Shown here: piece after piece, positions 1 to 9,554 of the stretch
Position numbering within the stretch: the first letter of the stretch is position 1
Layout of the letters: the number at the start of each line of letters is the position of its first letter
From: an uncultured Stenotrophomonas sp.
GTDB taxonomy: Bacteria; Pseudomonadota; Gammaproteobacteria; Xanthomonadales; Xanthomonadaceae
DNA: 64,000 bases
Assembly: GCF_913778665.1 (NCBI RefSeq)
Contig: NZ_CAJYVQ010000002.1
Coordinates: forward strand, 310,001-374,000
Direction of reading: 5' to 3'
Program-made: the position numbers and the translations under genes
The notes under the pieces: generated by a model
What the model was told of the DNA's origin: nothing
Seen by the model: only the letters and a program-made list of their open reading frames with translations
Database searches by the model: none

Positions 1-13
1 CTTTCTTTCCTGG

Positions 14-1150
14 ATGGTCGCAGTGCTGAGTACGATCGGTTTGTTGATGGGCCTGTATGTGGCCTGGCGCCTGTTCTGGCCGCTGCGCATGCCCACCTGG
101 CTGAAGGTCGTGCTGTCGCTGCTGCTGGTGGGCGTGGGCGTGCAGCTGCGCATCGTTGCCACCTTCTGGGGCACGATGGCCTCGCCCGAGATTCCGAAAC
201 TGGCCATCGCCACGCTGGCGACCGGCTCCACGGCGGTGTTGCTGTTGGCGTTGCTGATGCTGGCGCTGGATGTGGGCCTGCTCGCTTCGCGCCTGCTGCG
301 CTGGCCACGTGCGGTAGCCGCACTGCGCACGCGGAGTCTGCGACCGGCGGCCGGCATGCTGGCCCTGCTGGTCAGTGGTTACGGCGTCAGCCAGGGCATG
401 GCGGTTCCCAAGCCCCGGCAGATCGAGGTGAGCATCGCCGGGCTGCCTGCTGCATTTGACGGCTATCGCGTGCTGCAGTTGACCGACATCCACGCCAGTC
501 GCCTGCTGACCGGCGACTGGGTGCGCAAGGTGGTGGAGGAGAGCAACGCACTGACGCCGGACCTGATTGTTATCACCGGCGATCTGATCGATGGCAGCGT
601 CGAAGCCCGTCGCGATGACGCGCGCCCCTTGGCGGATCTGCATGCGCCGGACGGTGTCATCGCCATCACCGGCAACCACGAGTACTACGCGCAGTACCAG
701 CACTGGATGCAGGCGTTCCGCGCGCTGCACATGCAGGTGCTGGAAAACAGCCACCTGCAGGTACGCCGCGGCGATGCCGCGCTGATCATCGCCGGGGTGA
801 CCGACCCGGTGGCGGCGCGCTATGGCCTGCCGCTGCCGGATCTCCAGGCTGCACTGGCCGGTGCCGATCCGTCCGCACCGGTGATCCTGCTCGATCATCG
901 CCCACGCAATGCGCGTGAGGCCGCTGCGCGTGGTGTGAAGCTGCAGTTGTCCGGACATACCCACGGCGGGCAGATCATCGGCATGGACCAGCTGGTGAAG
1001 CGGGCCAATGGTGGCTATGTTTCCGGCCGCTACGACGTCGATGGCATGACCTTGTATGTCAGCAACGGTGCCGGTCTGTGGGCGGGCTTCCCGGCGCGGC
1101 TCGGCGTACCGTCCGAGATCACCCTGATCACGCTGCGCTCCGCCCCGTAG
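14..1150 (+). CDS. Membrane-anchored metallophosphoesterase (YkuE/YaeI-like)
   Basis: Calcineurin-like phosphoesterase on the end of a membrane domain. About four hydrophobic segments lie in residues 1-130, so the catalytic domain is probably held at the membrane. The metal-binding blocks follow in family order: TDIH near 157-160, GDLIDG near 190, GNHE near 220, and GHTHGGQ near 314. Relatives hydrolyse phosphoesters, for example UDP-diacylglucosamine in YaeI; the substrate here is unknown. The first in-window ATG is at 14, but the frame is open to the window edge, so the true start may lie upstream. No close partner gene: the next gene begins 160 bases on and encodes a lipoprotein. Confidence 0.85.
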   Translation: MVAVLSTIGLLMGLYVAWRLFWPLRMPTWLKVVLSLLLVGVGVQLRIVATFWGTMASPEIPKLAIATLATGSTAVLLLALLMLALDVGLLASRLLRWPRAVAALRTRSLRPAAGMLALLVSGYGVSQGMAVPKPRQIEVSIAGLPAAFDGYRVLQLTDIHASRLLTGDWVRKVVEESNALTPDLIVITGDLIDGSVEARRDDARPLADLHAPDGVIAITGNHEYYAQYQHWMQAFRALHMQVLENSHLQVRRGDAALIIAGVTDPVAARYGLPLPDLQAALAGADPSAPVILLDHRPRNAREAAARGVKLQLSGHTHGGQIIGMDQLVKRANGGYVSGRYDVDGMTLYVSNGAGLWAGFPARLGVPSEITLITLRSAP

Positions 1151-1310
1151 CACGAGGTGGAACAGATATGGCGCTGGCCCTGGCCCATCGGTGCGCGCCG
1201 ATGGAACGGCCGATCCGCGCCATGCGCCGGGGTAGTCCCCATCGGATGTCCTTGCAGCCCCTGATCGGCGATCATCCATGCTTGATGCAGGAGTGAAAAG
1301 GAAGCACGCA

Positions 1311-2324
1311 ATGCAGGCACGCCATCCTTCAATCGGGCACGCATGCCGTATCGCGCTGCTGATCAGCGCCGGGTTGCTGCTGGCCTGCCAGCGCTCGCCG
1401 GACGTACCGGCCGAACACACGCCTGCAGCCCCACCGGCGGTGATGCCGACCGCCAGCGTCGACCTCTCCCCGCTGTTGGATGCGCTGCCGACCTGTGCGC
1501 TGGACGGTTGGTACATCGACCTTCAGACCGATCGCCCGGCCCATCCCTGGCTGGCCGCGAACGCGCCGAAACCCTGCAGGGTGGACGAAGAGAACGAGAT
1601 CGCCACGTTCTGCGTGCGGGGGCACTGGAAGGGATTACCGGTGGAGGAGGTGATCCTTCCGACGATGACGTTCGTTTCGTTCCGTGGGGCGAAGATCGGC
1701 CTGCGGCTGGAGAAGGCGCGCTCGATCGTCCGCGATCAGTTCGGACAGGATTTCCCGGGGGGTGCGGCCTACGAGGCGGGCCGCGAGGCGAAGCTGATGG
1801 CCGATCCCGAGGATGCGCAGCGTTCCTGGCTGCTGTGCAGCACGCCGGAACCGGGAGACAACCTGGGCATCCAGGCAGGCGTGAGCTATTCCGGCATGAA
1901 CCTTCCCTACGACCACGACGGGTGCAGCTATCGCTACAGCCCGGTCGATTTCTGCGACGCGCAGCACGTGGCGCGCATCGAGGAAGCCCTCAGGAACGCG
2001 ACACCCAACTTCGACAAGCACTACCTGCTGGTGCAGGTCGATGATCGCCCCGAGTTCTTCCAGCGCTCGGTGCTACTGGTCGACACCCGCACCGGACGCG
2101 CCACGCCATTGCCGATCGATGCCTTCACCGGGCCAGCGGAGAAGGGCGGAGACGCCATCCGCTATGGAACCCTGTACACAGGCGTGGACCAGCAGCAGTT
2201 CTGCCTGGATGGCGCGTTGCTTGTCTATCGCGCGCTTGAGGAGGGGCGGTTCTGCTTCGGCTTTGACGGTGAGCGGTTCACCGGACATGAAACCCAGTAC
2301 ATGCAGCCGATGGATGGCCGATGA
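1311..2324 (+). CDS. Predicted lipoprotein of unknown function
   Basis: 337 residues. The N-terminus has a positive/hydrophobic signal ending in a lipobox (LLAC, Cys26), so the protein should be lipid-modified and anchored in a membrane. I chose the ATG at 1311 because AAGGA lies about nine bases upstream and because it gives a proper signal peptide; an ATG at 1278 would add 11 residues and spoil the signal. The mature part is Cys-containing (about nine further Cys, consistent with periplasmic disulfides) and has a proline/alanine linker just after the lipobox. I do not recognise a domain. It sits alone between a phosphoesterase and an MFS transporter with no sign of an operon. Confidence 0.6.
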   Translation: MQARHPSIGHACRIALLISAGLLLACQRSPDVPAEHTPAAPPAVMPTASVDLSPLLDALPTCALDGWYIDLQTDRPAHPWLAANAPKPCRVDEENEIATFCVRGHWKGLPVEEVILPTMTFVSFRGAKIGLRLEKARSIVRDQFGQDFPGGAAYEAGREAKLMADPEDAQRSWLLCSTPEPGDNLGIQAGVSYSGMNLPYDHDGCSYRYSPVDFCDAQHVARIEEALRNATPNFDKHYLLVQVDDRPEFFQRSVLLVDTRTGRATPLPIDAFTGPAEKGGDAIRYGTLYTGVDQQQFCLDGALLVYRALEEGRFCFGFDGERFTGHETQYMQPMDGR

Positions 2325-2402
2325 CCGGTACTTCACCCCGGTCATGCCACCCTGCCCGGCAGTTGCACCCACGGGAACGACGCTGTTGAAGGCGAACAGG
2401 CA

Positions 2403-3662
2403 ATGACCTCAGCACGGCAGCGCTCGATGTGGGTGGCCGGCCTGTCCACGGTAGTGGAGTGGTACGACTTTACCCTGTACCTGTATTTCGCCACCGTGTT
2501 GTCGCGGGTGTTCTTCGGTGGCGGCGAGCAGGCGATGCTGGTCACGCTGGCGGGCTTCGCCGTCTCCTACCTGATGCGGCCGCTCGGCGCACTGTGCTTC
2601 GGCCATCTCGGTGATCGACTCGGCCGGCGCTGGATGCTGCTGGCCTCGATGGCGCTGATGGCCGCGGCGATGCTGGCCACCGCATTGCTGCCGACCGCGG
2701 CGACGGCAGGCACCACGGCCGGCGTGCTGCTTCTGGTCCTGCGCTGTGTGATGGCTTTTTCGGTGGGCGGCGAATACACCGGCGTGGTCGCTTACCTGCT
2801 GGAAAGCGCACCGGCCCGCCGTCGCGGCCTGGTCACTTCGCTGGCGTCGGCGGCCAGTGAGGTGGGTGCGCTGCTGGCGGTGGCGATTTCCGCGCTCACC
2901 GTCGCGCTGCTGCCGTCGCCGCAGCTGGACAGCTGGGGCTGGCGGATTCCGTTCTTCGTCGGCGCCGCACTGGCACTGGTGATCCTGGTCGCACGCTCGG
3001 GCATGCACGAGTCGCCGGAGTTCGAGCGCCAGCGCCGCGAGGGCAGCATCCCCGCTACGCCGCTGCGGCATGTTCTGCGCAACCATCCCGGCGCAGTGGC
3101 GCGCACCTTCGCGATCTCCGCACTTGGTTCGATCACCTACTACGTGGGCATCACCTATGTACCGGCGTTCCTGCACGCGCGGGGGCACGATGAAGGCGAT
3201 GCGCTGTGGTTGTCGACGATCGCGGCGGTGGCGGTCATTGCGATTACGCCGCTATGCGGACTGCTATCCGATCGCTTCGGGCGGCGGCCGATGCTGCTGG
3301 GCCTGACCGTGCTGGCGGCGCTGCTGCCGCTGTCGCTGTTCGCGTGGATGGCGCAGGCCTCCGCATGGGGCATCGCGCTGGCGGCGGTGCTGCTGGCCTG
3401 CGTGGCGGGTGGTGTGAGCGCGGTCGCGGCCCCGGCCACGGCCGAACAGTTCCCGGGCGAGGGCCGGGTGAGCGGGCTGGCACTGGGGGTGACCATGGCC
3501 ACGGCGGTATTCGGCGGCGCGACACCGTGGCTGGCGCAATGGTGGGTGGAACGCAGCGGCTGGGCGGCGGCGCCGGGCGCGATGATCGCGCTGGTGGCGG
3601 TGCTGGTGCTGCCGGTGCTGTGGACCCTGCCCGAGACGGTCCCGGGCAGGGGCAAGCGCTAG
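2403..3662 (+). CDS. MFS transporter, metabolite:H+ symporter family
   Basis: 419 residues with about 12 transmembrane segments. The N-terminal WYDF block (residues 20-23), the loop 2-3 motif GHLGDRLGRR (67-76) and its repeat GLLSDRFGRR (286-295) mark the metabolite:H+ symporter branch that includes ProP, KgtP, CitA and ShiA. These import osmolytes or organic acids with protons; which substrate this one carries cannot be read from sequence. It is convergent with the nucleoside hydrolase gene, whose stop codon is only four bases away, so no room exists for a separate terminator between them. Confidence 0.85.
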   Translation: MTSARQRSMWVAGLSTVVEWYDFTLYLYFATVLSRVFFGGGEQAMLVTLAGFAVSYLMRPLGALCFGHLGDRLGRRWMLLASMALMAAAMLATALLPTAATAGTTAGVLLLVLRCVMAFSVGGEYTGVVAYLLESAPARRRGLVTSLASAASEVGALLAVAISALTVALLPSPQLDSWGWRIPFFVGAALALVILVARSGMHESPEFERQRREGSIPATPLRHVLRNHPGAVARTFAISALGSITYYVGITYVPAFLHARGHDEGDALWLSTIAAVAVIAITPLCGLLSDRFGRRPMLLGLTVLAALLPLSLFAWMAQASAWGIALAAVLLACVAGGVSAVAAPATAEQFPGEGRVSGLALGVTMATAVFGGATPWLAQWWVERSGWAAAPGAMIALVAVLVLPVLWTLPETVPGRGKR

Positions 3663-3666
3663 GCGA

Positions 3667-4614
3667 TCAGACTGCCAGGGTCTGCTCGATGTCGGCCAGG
3701 ACGGCCGGGGCATCCACGCCGATGGCGATCGACTGCAGCACGTGGCCATCCCACACGCTGGGGCCGAAGGCCAGGCCGTCCGGCTTGGGAATGGTCATGC
3801 CGCGGGCCACACCGTCGGTGGCCACGCGCACGCTGGCGCGCTCGAACTGGAACAGCTCCGGGCGGGTCAGGGCGATGCAGGCGCAGCAGTCGTGCACGAC
3901 CATGCCCTTGTGCCCGGCCTGCAGGTAGAAGTCCACATAGTCCTGCGAGAGAGCGCGCACCAGTTCGGCGTCGGCACCGCCGATGGCAGCCAGCGTGTCC
4001 AGGCCATCACGGTCCATCTCCACGCGGGTGGTGACGTCCAGGCCGATGGCGGTGACCGGCCACTGCGCGGTGAACACGATGTCGGCCGCTTCGGCGTCGC
4101 CCCAGATGTTGGCCTCGGCGGCCGGGGTAATGTTGCCGTTGACGTGGAAGGCGCCTCCCATGAGGACCACGCCGCGCACCAGGCCGGCGATGTCCGGCGC
4201 CTGCTGCAGGGCCAGTGCCAGGTTGGTCATGCGGCCCACGGCGACCAGGGTCACTTCGCCCGGATGGGCGCGGACCAGGTCGATGATCAGCTGCGCGGCC
4301 GAGCGCCCATCAGCGGCCACGTCCAGATCGGCCGGCACCGGGTGGTTGCCCAGGCCGTTGTGGCCGTGGATGTGCACCGGCCAGGCCTCCGGGGTGGCTT
4401 CCGGCTGCAGCGGGCCGGCGGCGCCGCGCGCGACCGGTGCGGCAAAGCCCCAGGCCTGCTTCAGGTACAGCGCGTTGTGGGTGGTCGAATCCACCGAGGC
4501 ATTGCCGAAGGTGGTGGTGACGCCGATCAGGTCGATCTGCGGGTGCTTGTGCAGGTACAGCAGCGCCAGGGCGTCGTCGACGCCCGGGTCGGTATCGAAA
4601 ATGACTTTCAGCAT
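3667..4614 (-). CDS. Inosine-uridine preferring nucleoside hydrolase
   Basis: 315 residues, the usual length. Hydrolyses the N-glycosidic bond of ribonucleosides to free base and ribose, for purine/pyrimidine salvage in the cytoplasm. The family signature DTDPGVDDAL occupies residues 7-16, giving the calcium-binding aspartates D9, D13 and D14. The C-terminal catalytic pair H241-D242 (in MVVHDC) is also present at the position seen in the well-studied protozoal enzyme. No signal peptide. Base preference is not predictable here. It stands alone on its strand; the upstream neighbour is divergent. Confidence 0.92.
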   Translation of the reverse strand: MLKVIFDTDPGVDDALALLYLHKHPQIDLIGVTTTFGNASVDSTTHNALYLKQAWGFAAPVARGAAGPLQPEATPEAWPVHIHGHNGLGNHPVPADLDVAADGRSAAQLIIDLVRAHPGEVTLVAVGRMTNLALALQQAPDIAGLVRGVVLMGGAFHVNGNITPAAEANIWGDAEAADIVFTAQWPVTAIGLDVTTRVEMDRDGLDTLAAIGGADAELVRALSQDYVDFYLQAGHKGMVVHDCCACIALTRPELFQFERASVRVATDGVARGMTIPKPDGLAFGPSVWDGHVLQSIAIGVDAPAVLADIEQTLAV

Positions 4615-4769
4615 GTTGTTGTTCTTCTTCTTCCGTGTGGTGCAGGGGGGCTGGCGGGCCCCAAGGGTCCGGGCCAGCGCGCCCTACATTGTCCCATCTT
4701 CATGACAGGCAGGGCCAATGCGGGGACGCCGGGCCATAATGGCCCCACGTCCAGGCACGGAGCTGCCGC

Positions 4770-5093
4770 ATGCTGATCCTCGCCCTTCTGCTGGTCCTGC
4801 TGGTGCTGAGCCTGAACGTGGTGGCCACCGTGGTGATCATCAGGCGCGACGGGCTTTCGGCGGGTGGCCGGGCGGTGCAGCTGCTGCTGGTCTGGTTGCT
4901 GCCGCTGGTGGGCGCGATCCTGTGCGTGGCGGTGGCCACCGCCGATGGCTCGAGCAGCCGCGGGGAGGGGGGCACAAGCTACGACAGCTCCGGAGGGTAT
5001 TCCGGCGACAGCCACAGCCATCACAGCTACAGCAGCTTCGATTGTGGAAGCGACGGCGGCAGCAGTGACGGTGGCGGCAGCTGCAGCGATTGA
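4770..5093 (+). CDS. Small membrane protein with Ser/Gly/His/Cys-rich tail
   Basis: 107 residues. Two hydrophobic helices (about 2-24 and 33-56) separated by a basic loop IIRRDG are followed by a low-complexity tail (about 58-107) made almost only of Ser, Gly, Asp, His, Tyr and Cys. GGAG lies about five bases before the ATG. The helices loosely resemble the short PLDc_N membrane module but the rest of a phospholipase D is missing. Tails of this type occur in several small bacterial membrane proteins with no assigned role; the His/Cys/Asp content could bind metal, which is a guess. The gene runs directly into a GTAG palindrome. Confidence 0.6.
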   Translation: MLILALLLVLLVLSLNVVATVVIIRRDGLSAGGRAVQLLLVWLLPLVGAILCVAVATADGSSSRGEGGTSYDSSGGYSGDSHSHHSYSSFDCGSDGGSSDGGGSCSD

Positions 5094-5100
5094 GATTTCT

Positions 5101-5184
5101 GTAGAGTCGAGCCATGCTCGACTGCGCTTCGCTCCAACGCCGCGGTGCCTGATCGAAAGGCAGTCCAGCATGGCTCGACTCTAC
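5101..5184. repeat. GTAG palindrome pair (SMAG-type repeat)
   Basis: Two hairpin arms, GTAGAGTCGAGCCATGCTCG at the left end and a right arm ending GGCTCGACTCTAC, are separated by about 40 bases. The GTAG start and CTAC end and the internal inverted repeat match the SMAG family of S. maltophilia, which is a REP-like element. It lies between two convergent genes and may serve as a shared terminator. Confidence 0.85.
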
Positions 5185-5219
5185 AAGGTGCCGGGCGCAG
5201 CCCGGCAATCCTGCCTGCC

Positions 5220-7412
5220 TCAGAACTTCCAGCGCAGGCTGGCCGACACGAAGCGCGGCTCGCCGTAGTTGTTGTAGTCCAGGTTCGCCCAGTAGCTCTT
5301 GTCCAGCGCGTTGCGCACGCTCAGCGTCGCGGTCCAGTTGTCGCTGATGCGGTAGTTGGCGTTGAACTGCACCAGCGAGTACGCCGGCTGGCTCACCGTG
5401 ACCGTCCCACCCAGCGGATAGGCGATGTTGTAGCCCTGCACCTTGCTCTGCCACTGCACGCCGCCGCCGATGCTGAGGCGCTCCAGCGCGCCGCGCAGCT
5501 GCAGCTGGGTATTGAGCTGCAGCAGGTCTTCGGGCGGGTTGGCGTACAGCAGGTCGGTGGCGGCACGGGTGACCTTGACGTGGGTGTAACCGGCGTTGAT
5601 CGTCCAGCCCGGCATGATCTCGCCGTTGACGTCCACTTCCCAGCCGCGCGCCTTGGTGCCGTTGATGCCGATATAGGCCGAGCTGCCATCGCTCAACGTG
5701 CCTTCCGGCACGCTCATGTCACGTACCGCGTAGTTGTCCTGCTTGGCCTCGAACACGGCGGCATTGGCGGTCAGGCGGCCATCGAACCACTGCGTCTTGA
5801 CGCCCGCCTCCAGGTTGGAGCCCTGCACCGGCGCCAGCAGGTTGTCATTGCGGTCGCGGTAGTTCTGCGGATTGAAGATCTCGGTATAGCTGGCGTAGGC
5901 CGACACATTCGGGGTGATGTCATAGACCAGGCCTACATACGGAGTGACTTCGTCGCTGACCTTGTAGGCGCCGCTGGTGCCGGTATAGGCGCCGGCCGCG
6001 TTGTAGGAGCGGCTCAGGGTCTGCCAGCGGCTCAGGCGCGCACCGGCAATCAGCGAGAGCGGATCGGCCAGGTGCAGGCGGGTCGCCAGGTAGACGCCAC
6101 TCTGCGTGGTCCTGGCCACGCGGCGCGCGCCGGTGCGGGTGTAGGTCACCTCGGAGATATCGCCATCCCAGCTGAAGACGTTGGGAATGTAGTAGCAGCG
6201 CTCGCGACCGCAGGTGGCCCAATCGCGCGGGTAGTTCAGCGCCAGCGTATTGGTGGTGCCTTCAAGGTCCGACCACTGCGCACCGACCGTCAGGTCATGG
6301 TCGCGGCCGAACAGCGGGAACGTGCCGGTCAGGTAGGCGTCGACGTTGCGGCGGGTGTCCTTGGAATCTCCGGCGGCGGCGCGCAGGTAGATGCCCGAGC
6401 CGCTCACCGGGTCCGGGTTGCCGGTGCCGTACAGGCGTACGTTCTGCACGTTGCCACGAGTGTAGGCGGTGTTGATCTTCAGCAGCCAGTCGTCGCCGAA
6501 GCGCTGTTCCAGGTTGGCGAACGCGGTATTGCTCTCGCGCTTCCAGTAGCTCCACTTCGGCGACAGGTTGGTCGAGCGCGCCAGATGCGCGAAGTTGCCC
6601 TGGTTGTCGAAGAATGCCACGGTGCCCCAGGTGGAGCCGGTCGGGTTGTTGTCCTGACTCTGGTAACCGAGGGTGATCGTGGTGCTGTCGGTGACGTCGC
6701 CTTCCAGCACCGCCATGCCGGCCATCTTGTTCTCGTCGTAGCGGTCGTAGTACAGGCCACGATCGGTATAGGCGGCGACCACGCGGCTGCGGAAGCGGCC
6801 GTCATCGGTCAGCGGCGCGGTCACGTCCGCTTCCATGCGGCGATAGTCCCAGCTGCCCGCGCTGACCGCGAACGAGGCATCGAATTCCTTGCCCGGACGC
6901 TTGCGCAGCAGGTTCACCGTGGCCGACGGCACGCCGGCGCCACTGAGCAGGCCGTTGGCGCCGCGGATCACTTCGATGCGGTCGTAGAAGGCAGTGTCGT
7001 ACTCCTGGTTGGTTGAACCGCTGTAGGTCGGGATGCCGTCGACCTGGAAGTCGGTGATGGCGAAGCCGCGCGCGTAGTACAGCGGGCGCTGGGTGTCATA
7101 GAAGGACACGCTGACGCCGGTGACGGTGCGCAGCACATCGTTGATGCTGAACAGGGATTCGTCCTGCAGGCGCTTCAGGCTGATCGCGGTGGCGGACTGC
7201 GGGGTTTCCTGCAGGGTGATCGGCAGGCGCGTGGTGCTCGACGGCGGTGCGGACTGTTCGGCGCGAACGCTGACCCGGTCCAGGGTCTTGGCATCGGTGG
7301 CGCCATCGGCCGCAGCGAATGCACCGGGTGCGGCCAGCAGGGACAGCGACGAGAGCAGGGCAGCCGGCAGCAGCGCGCGGCGGGGCAAGCGGTTACGCAG
7401 GGTCAGGGACAT
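5220..7412 (-). CDS. TonB-dependent siderophore receptor
   Basis: 730 residues from the ATG at 7412. An upstream in-frame extension would precede a clear signal peptide (about residues 1-33, ending near AFAAADG), so I reject it. After it comes a TonB box/plug region including TRLPITLQETPQSATAIS and DVLRTVTGVSV, then a long beta-barrel ending in the aromatic ASLRWKF, typical for an outer-membrane protein. There is no N-terminal STN signalling domain, so it transports without controlling a sigma factor. The family (FpvA, FoxA, FhuE-like) takes up ferric siderophores with energy from TonB; the exact ligand is unknown. A possible Fur site lies 119 bases upstream. Confidence 0.93.
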   Translation of the reverse strand: MSLTLRNRLPRRALLPAALLSSLSLLAAPGAFAAADGATDAKTLDRVSVRAEQSAPPSSTTRLPITLQETPQSATAISLKRLQDESLFSINDVLRTVTGVSVSFYDTQRPLYYARGFAITDFQVDGIPTYSGSTNQEYDTAFYDRIEVIRGANGLLSGAGVPSATVNLLRKRPGKEFDASFAVSAGSWDYRRMEADVTAPLTDDGRFRSRVVAAYTDRGLYYDRYDENKMAGMAVLEGDVTDSTTITLGYQSQDNNPTGSTWGTVAFFDNQGNFAHLARSTNLSPKWSYWKRESNTAFANLEQRFGDDWLLKINTAYTRGNVQNVRLYGTGNPDPVSGSGIYLRAAAGDSKDTRRNVDAYLTGTFPLFGRDHDLTVGAQWSDLEGTTNTLALNYPRDWATCGRERCYYIPNVFSWDGDISEVTYTRTGARRVARTTQSGVYLATRLHLADPLSLIAGARLSRWQTLSRSYNAAGAYTGTSGAYKVSDEVTPYVGLVYDITPNVSAYASYTEIFNPQNYRDRNDNLLAPVQGSNLEAGVKTQWFDGRLTANAAVFEAKQDNYAVRDMSVPEGTLSDGSSAYIGINGTKARGWEVDVNGEIMPGWTINAGYTHVKVTRAATDLLYANPPEDLLQLNTQLQLRGALERLSIGGGVQWQSKVQGYNIAYPLGGTVTVSQPAYSLVQFNANYRISDNWTATLSVRNALDKSYWANLDYNNYGEPRFVSASLRWKF

Positions 7413-7530
7413 GAGGGGCTCGAGGCTCGGAAGCGGGGAAGGGCGGCAACAGTCGTCCAGCACCCGGGGCGGCGGCTTCGGGCACATCAGGTCCATCTGG
7501 ATGGGGCGCAGTCACCGCGCAGGATCTAAA

Positions 7531-7548
7531 TGTAAATAATTCTTAACA
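7531..7548. promoter_or_regulatory. Possible Fur-type operator
   Basis: An AT-rich island in otherwise high-GC DNA carries TGTAAATAATTCTTAACA, an imperfect 18-base palindrome (seven of nine positions pair). It lies in the promoter region of the TonB-dependent siderophore receptor, where Fur control is expected. The match to the classical GATAATGATAATCATTATC box is only partial, so another regulator is possible. Confidence 0.4.
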
Positions 7549-7608
7549 ACATTACAATTCTCGCTATGGGCAATCGGCCCTACGGCACGGAGCGGTCCCC
7601 AAACGCGA

Positions 7609-7630
7609 ACGGCCACCCGTAGGTGGCCGT
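7609..7630 (-). terminator. Terminator hairpin after mqo
   Basis: ACGGCCACC and GGTGGCCGT form a nine-pair stem with a four-base loop 29 bases beyond the gene's stop codon. Read on the minus strand it is followed by TCGCGTTT, so the U-tract is weak. Confidence 0.5.
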
Positions 7631-7658
7631 CCGTCTGCATCGCAAGGAACGCGCAGGC

Positions 7659-9347
7659 TTACAGCGCCTGCAGTTCCTCGTTGGCGTTGCGCTTCTCCTT
7701 GGCCGGCGCCGGAATCACGGCGGGAGCCGGCGCTGCCGCATTGGCGTCCACCGGCACTTCCAGGTACGGCAGGTGCAGGGTCTGGCTGGTCAGCGTGCGG
7801 ATCTCGTTGGTCAGCGCGGCGCTGTCGTTGAGCTTGCGCCCGTACGACGGCACGATCTCGCGCAGGCGCGCTTCCCAGCCGGCCTTCATCTGGTCGGGGA
7901 AGGCCTTGGCCATCAGGTCCAGCATGATCGGCGGCGAGGTCGACGCGCCCGGCGAAGCGCCGAGCAGGGCGGCGAGAGTGTGGTCCTTGTCGGTCACGAT
8001 CTCGGTACCGAACTGCAGCACCGCGCCCTTCAGCGGATCACGCTTGATGATCTGCACGCGCTGGCCGGCGGTCACCAGCTTCCAGTCGCCCGGCTTGGCG
8101 TTGGGGAAGTACTTGACCAGCTCGGCCTGGCGATCGGCATCGTTCAGGCGCGCCTGGCCCATCAGGTACTGCACCAGGTCCAGGTTGTCCTTGCCTACTT
8201 CCAGCATCGGGCCGACGTTGTTGTGGGTGACCGAGGAGTACAGGTCCCACCACGAGCCGTGCTTGAGGAACTTGGTGCTGTACAGCGCGAACGGCCCGAA
8301 CAGGACCACCGGCTTGCCGTCCAGCTTGCGCGCATCCAGGTGCGGTACCGACATCGGCGGCGACCCGGTTTCGGCCATGCCATAGGCCTTCACGCCGTGG
8401 CGCGAGGTCACGTCCTGGCCCTGGAAGGCCAGGAATTGACCGCCGACCGGGAAGCCGGCGTAATCCTTCGACTCCGGAATGCCCGACATCTGCAGCAGCT
8501 TCAGCGCGGCGCCACCGGCACCGATGAACACGAAGCGGGCGTGGGTGGTGGACTCGGTGCCGGCCTTGAGATCCTTCACCGTCACGTTCCAGCTCTTGTC
8601 GGCGTTCTGTCGCAGCGCGCTCACTTCGTGGTTCAGGTGCAGGCTGAAGTTCGGGCTGCGTTGCAGCCCGGTGGTCAGCTGGCGGGTGATCACGCCGAAG
8701 TTGACGTCGGTACCGAGCGGCATCCAGGTCGCGGCAACCTTCTGCTTCGGGTCACGGCCTTCCATCAGCAGCGGGGCCCACTGCCTGATCTGCGCCGGAT
8801 CTTCCGAGTACTGCATGCCGTAGAACAGCGGGTTCTTCACCAGGGCCTGCTGGCGCTTGTGCAGGTAGGCGATGTTGTCATCGCCCCAGACGAAGCTCAT
8901 GTGCGGGGTCGGGTTGATGAAGTCGCTGGGCTGGCTCAGCCGGCCTTCCTTGACCTGGTGCGACCAGAACTGGCGCGAGACCTCGAACGATTCGGCGATG
9001 CCGACCGCGCGCTTGGTCTCGATGCTGCCGTCGGGCAGTTCCGGGGTGTAGTTCAGTTCGGCGAACGCCGAGTGGCCGGTGCCGGCATTGTTCCAGCCGT
9101 CGGAGCTTTCACCGGCGACGCTGTCGAGGCGTTCGTAGACCTGGATGTTCCAGTCCGGCTGCAGTTCCTGCAGGTAGGTCGCCAGGGTGATGCTCATGAT
9201 GCCGGCGCCGACCAGCACAACGTCGACGGGCTTGTCGTTGCTGGCGGCGGGCACCGAGCGCTGGGTCAGCGGCCAGTACAGGAACAGCGCGGCGGCCAGC
9301 AACAGCAGCACGAGCAGGGCGAGCAGAGCCTTGCCAAATTTCTTCAT
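7659..9347 (-). CDS. mqo: Malate:quinone oxidoreductase
   Basis: 562 residues from the ATG at 9347. FAD enzyme that oxidises malate to oxaloacetate and passes electrons to the quinone pool, a membrane-linked step of the TCA cycle. The FAD-binding start VGAGIMS (46-52) is followed by the Mqo block [20 protein letters not shown] near residue 83, which is diagnostic. Residues 6-25 form an uncleaved-looking hydrophobic helix before the FAD fold, so the protein is probably anchored by its N-terminus. The 24-residue extension available upstream is rejected because MKKFGK begins a standard anchor. Single-gene unit, with a hairpin after the stop and a divergent PAAR gene upstream. Confidence 0.95.
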   Translation of the reverse strand: MKKFGKALLALLVLLLLAAALFLYWPLTQRSVPAASNDKPVDVVLVGAGIMSITLATYLQELQPDWNIQVYERLDSVAGESSDGWNNAGTGHSAFAELNYTPELPDGSIETKRAVGIAESFEVSRQFWSHQVKEGRLSQPSDFINPTPHMSFVWGDDNIAYLHKRQQALVKNPLFYGMQYSEDPAQIRQWAPLLMEGRDPKQKVAATWMPLGTDVNFGVITRQLTTGLQRSPNFSLHLNHEVSALRQNADKSWNVTVKDLKAGTESTTHARFVFIGAGGAALKLLQMSGIPESKDYAGFPVGGQFLAFQGQDVTSRHGVKAYGMAETGSPPMSVPHLDARKLDGKPVVLFGPFALYSTKFLKHGSWWDLYSSVTHNNVGPMLEVGKDNLDLVQYLMGQARLNDADRQAELVKYFPNAKPGDWKLVTAGQRVQIIKRDPLKGAVLQFGTEIVTDKDHTLAALLGASPGASTSPPIMLDLMAKAFPDQMKAGWEARLREIVPSYGRKLNDSAALTNEIRTLTSQTLHLPYLEVPVDANAAAPAPAVIPAPAKEKRNANEELQAL

Positions 9348-9554
9348 GGGGGCGGGATCGTTGGCGGAGGGGAGGAGTTGAGGATGCGCATGGAGCAGGG
9401 AAAGGGCGTGAAGAAACAACGCCTTGCAGCATCCTGGCGATGATTCTAATCGGAATCGGCCCTGCTTTTGTGCAATGCATCATCCTGTTGCCGGAGCTGT
9501 CCGGGTAAACTGCCGGGCTGTTCACGCACAGGTACACGGCCACGGAGGGGCCGG

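Noticed and set aside
5145..7016. Long open frame of 623 codons on the plus strand
   Set aside because: It is antisense to the TonB receptor gene and reflects high GC codon bias; the protein has no recognisable domain and is His/Gln/Arg/Val-rich.
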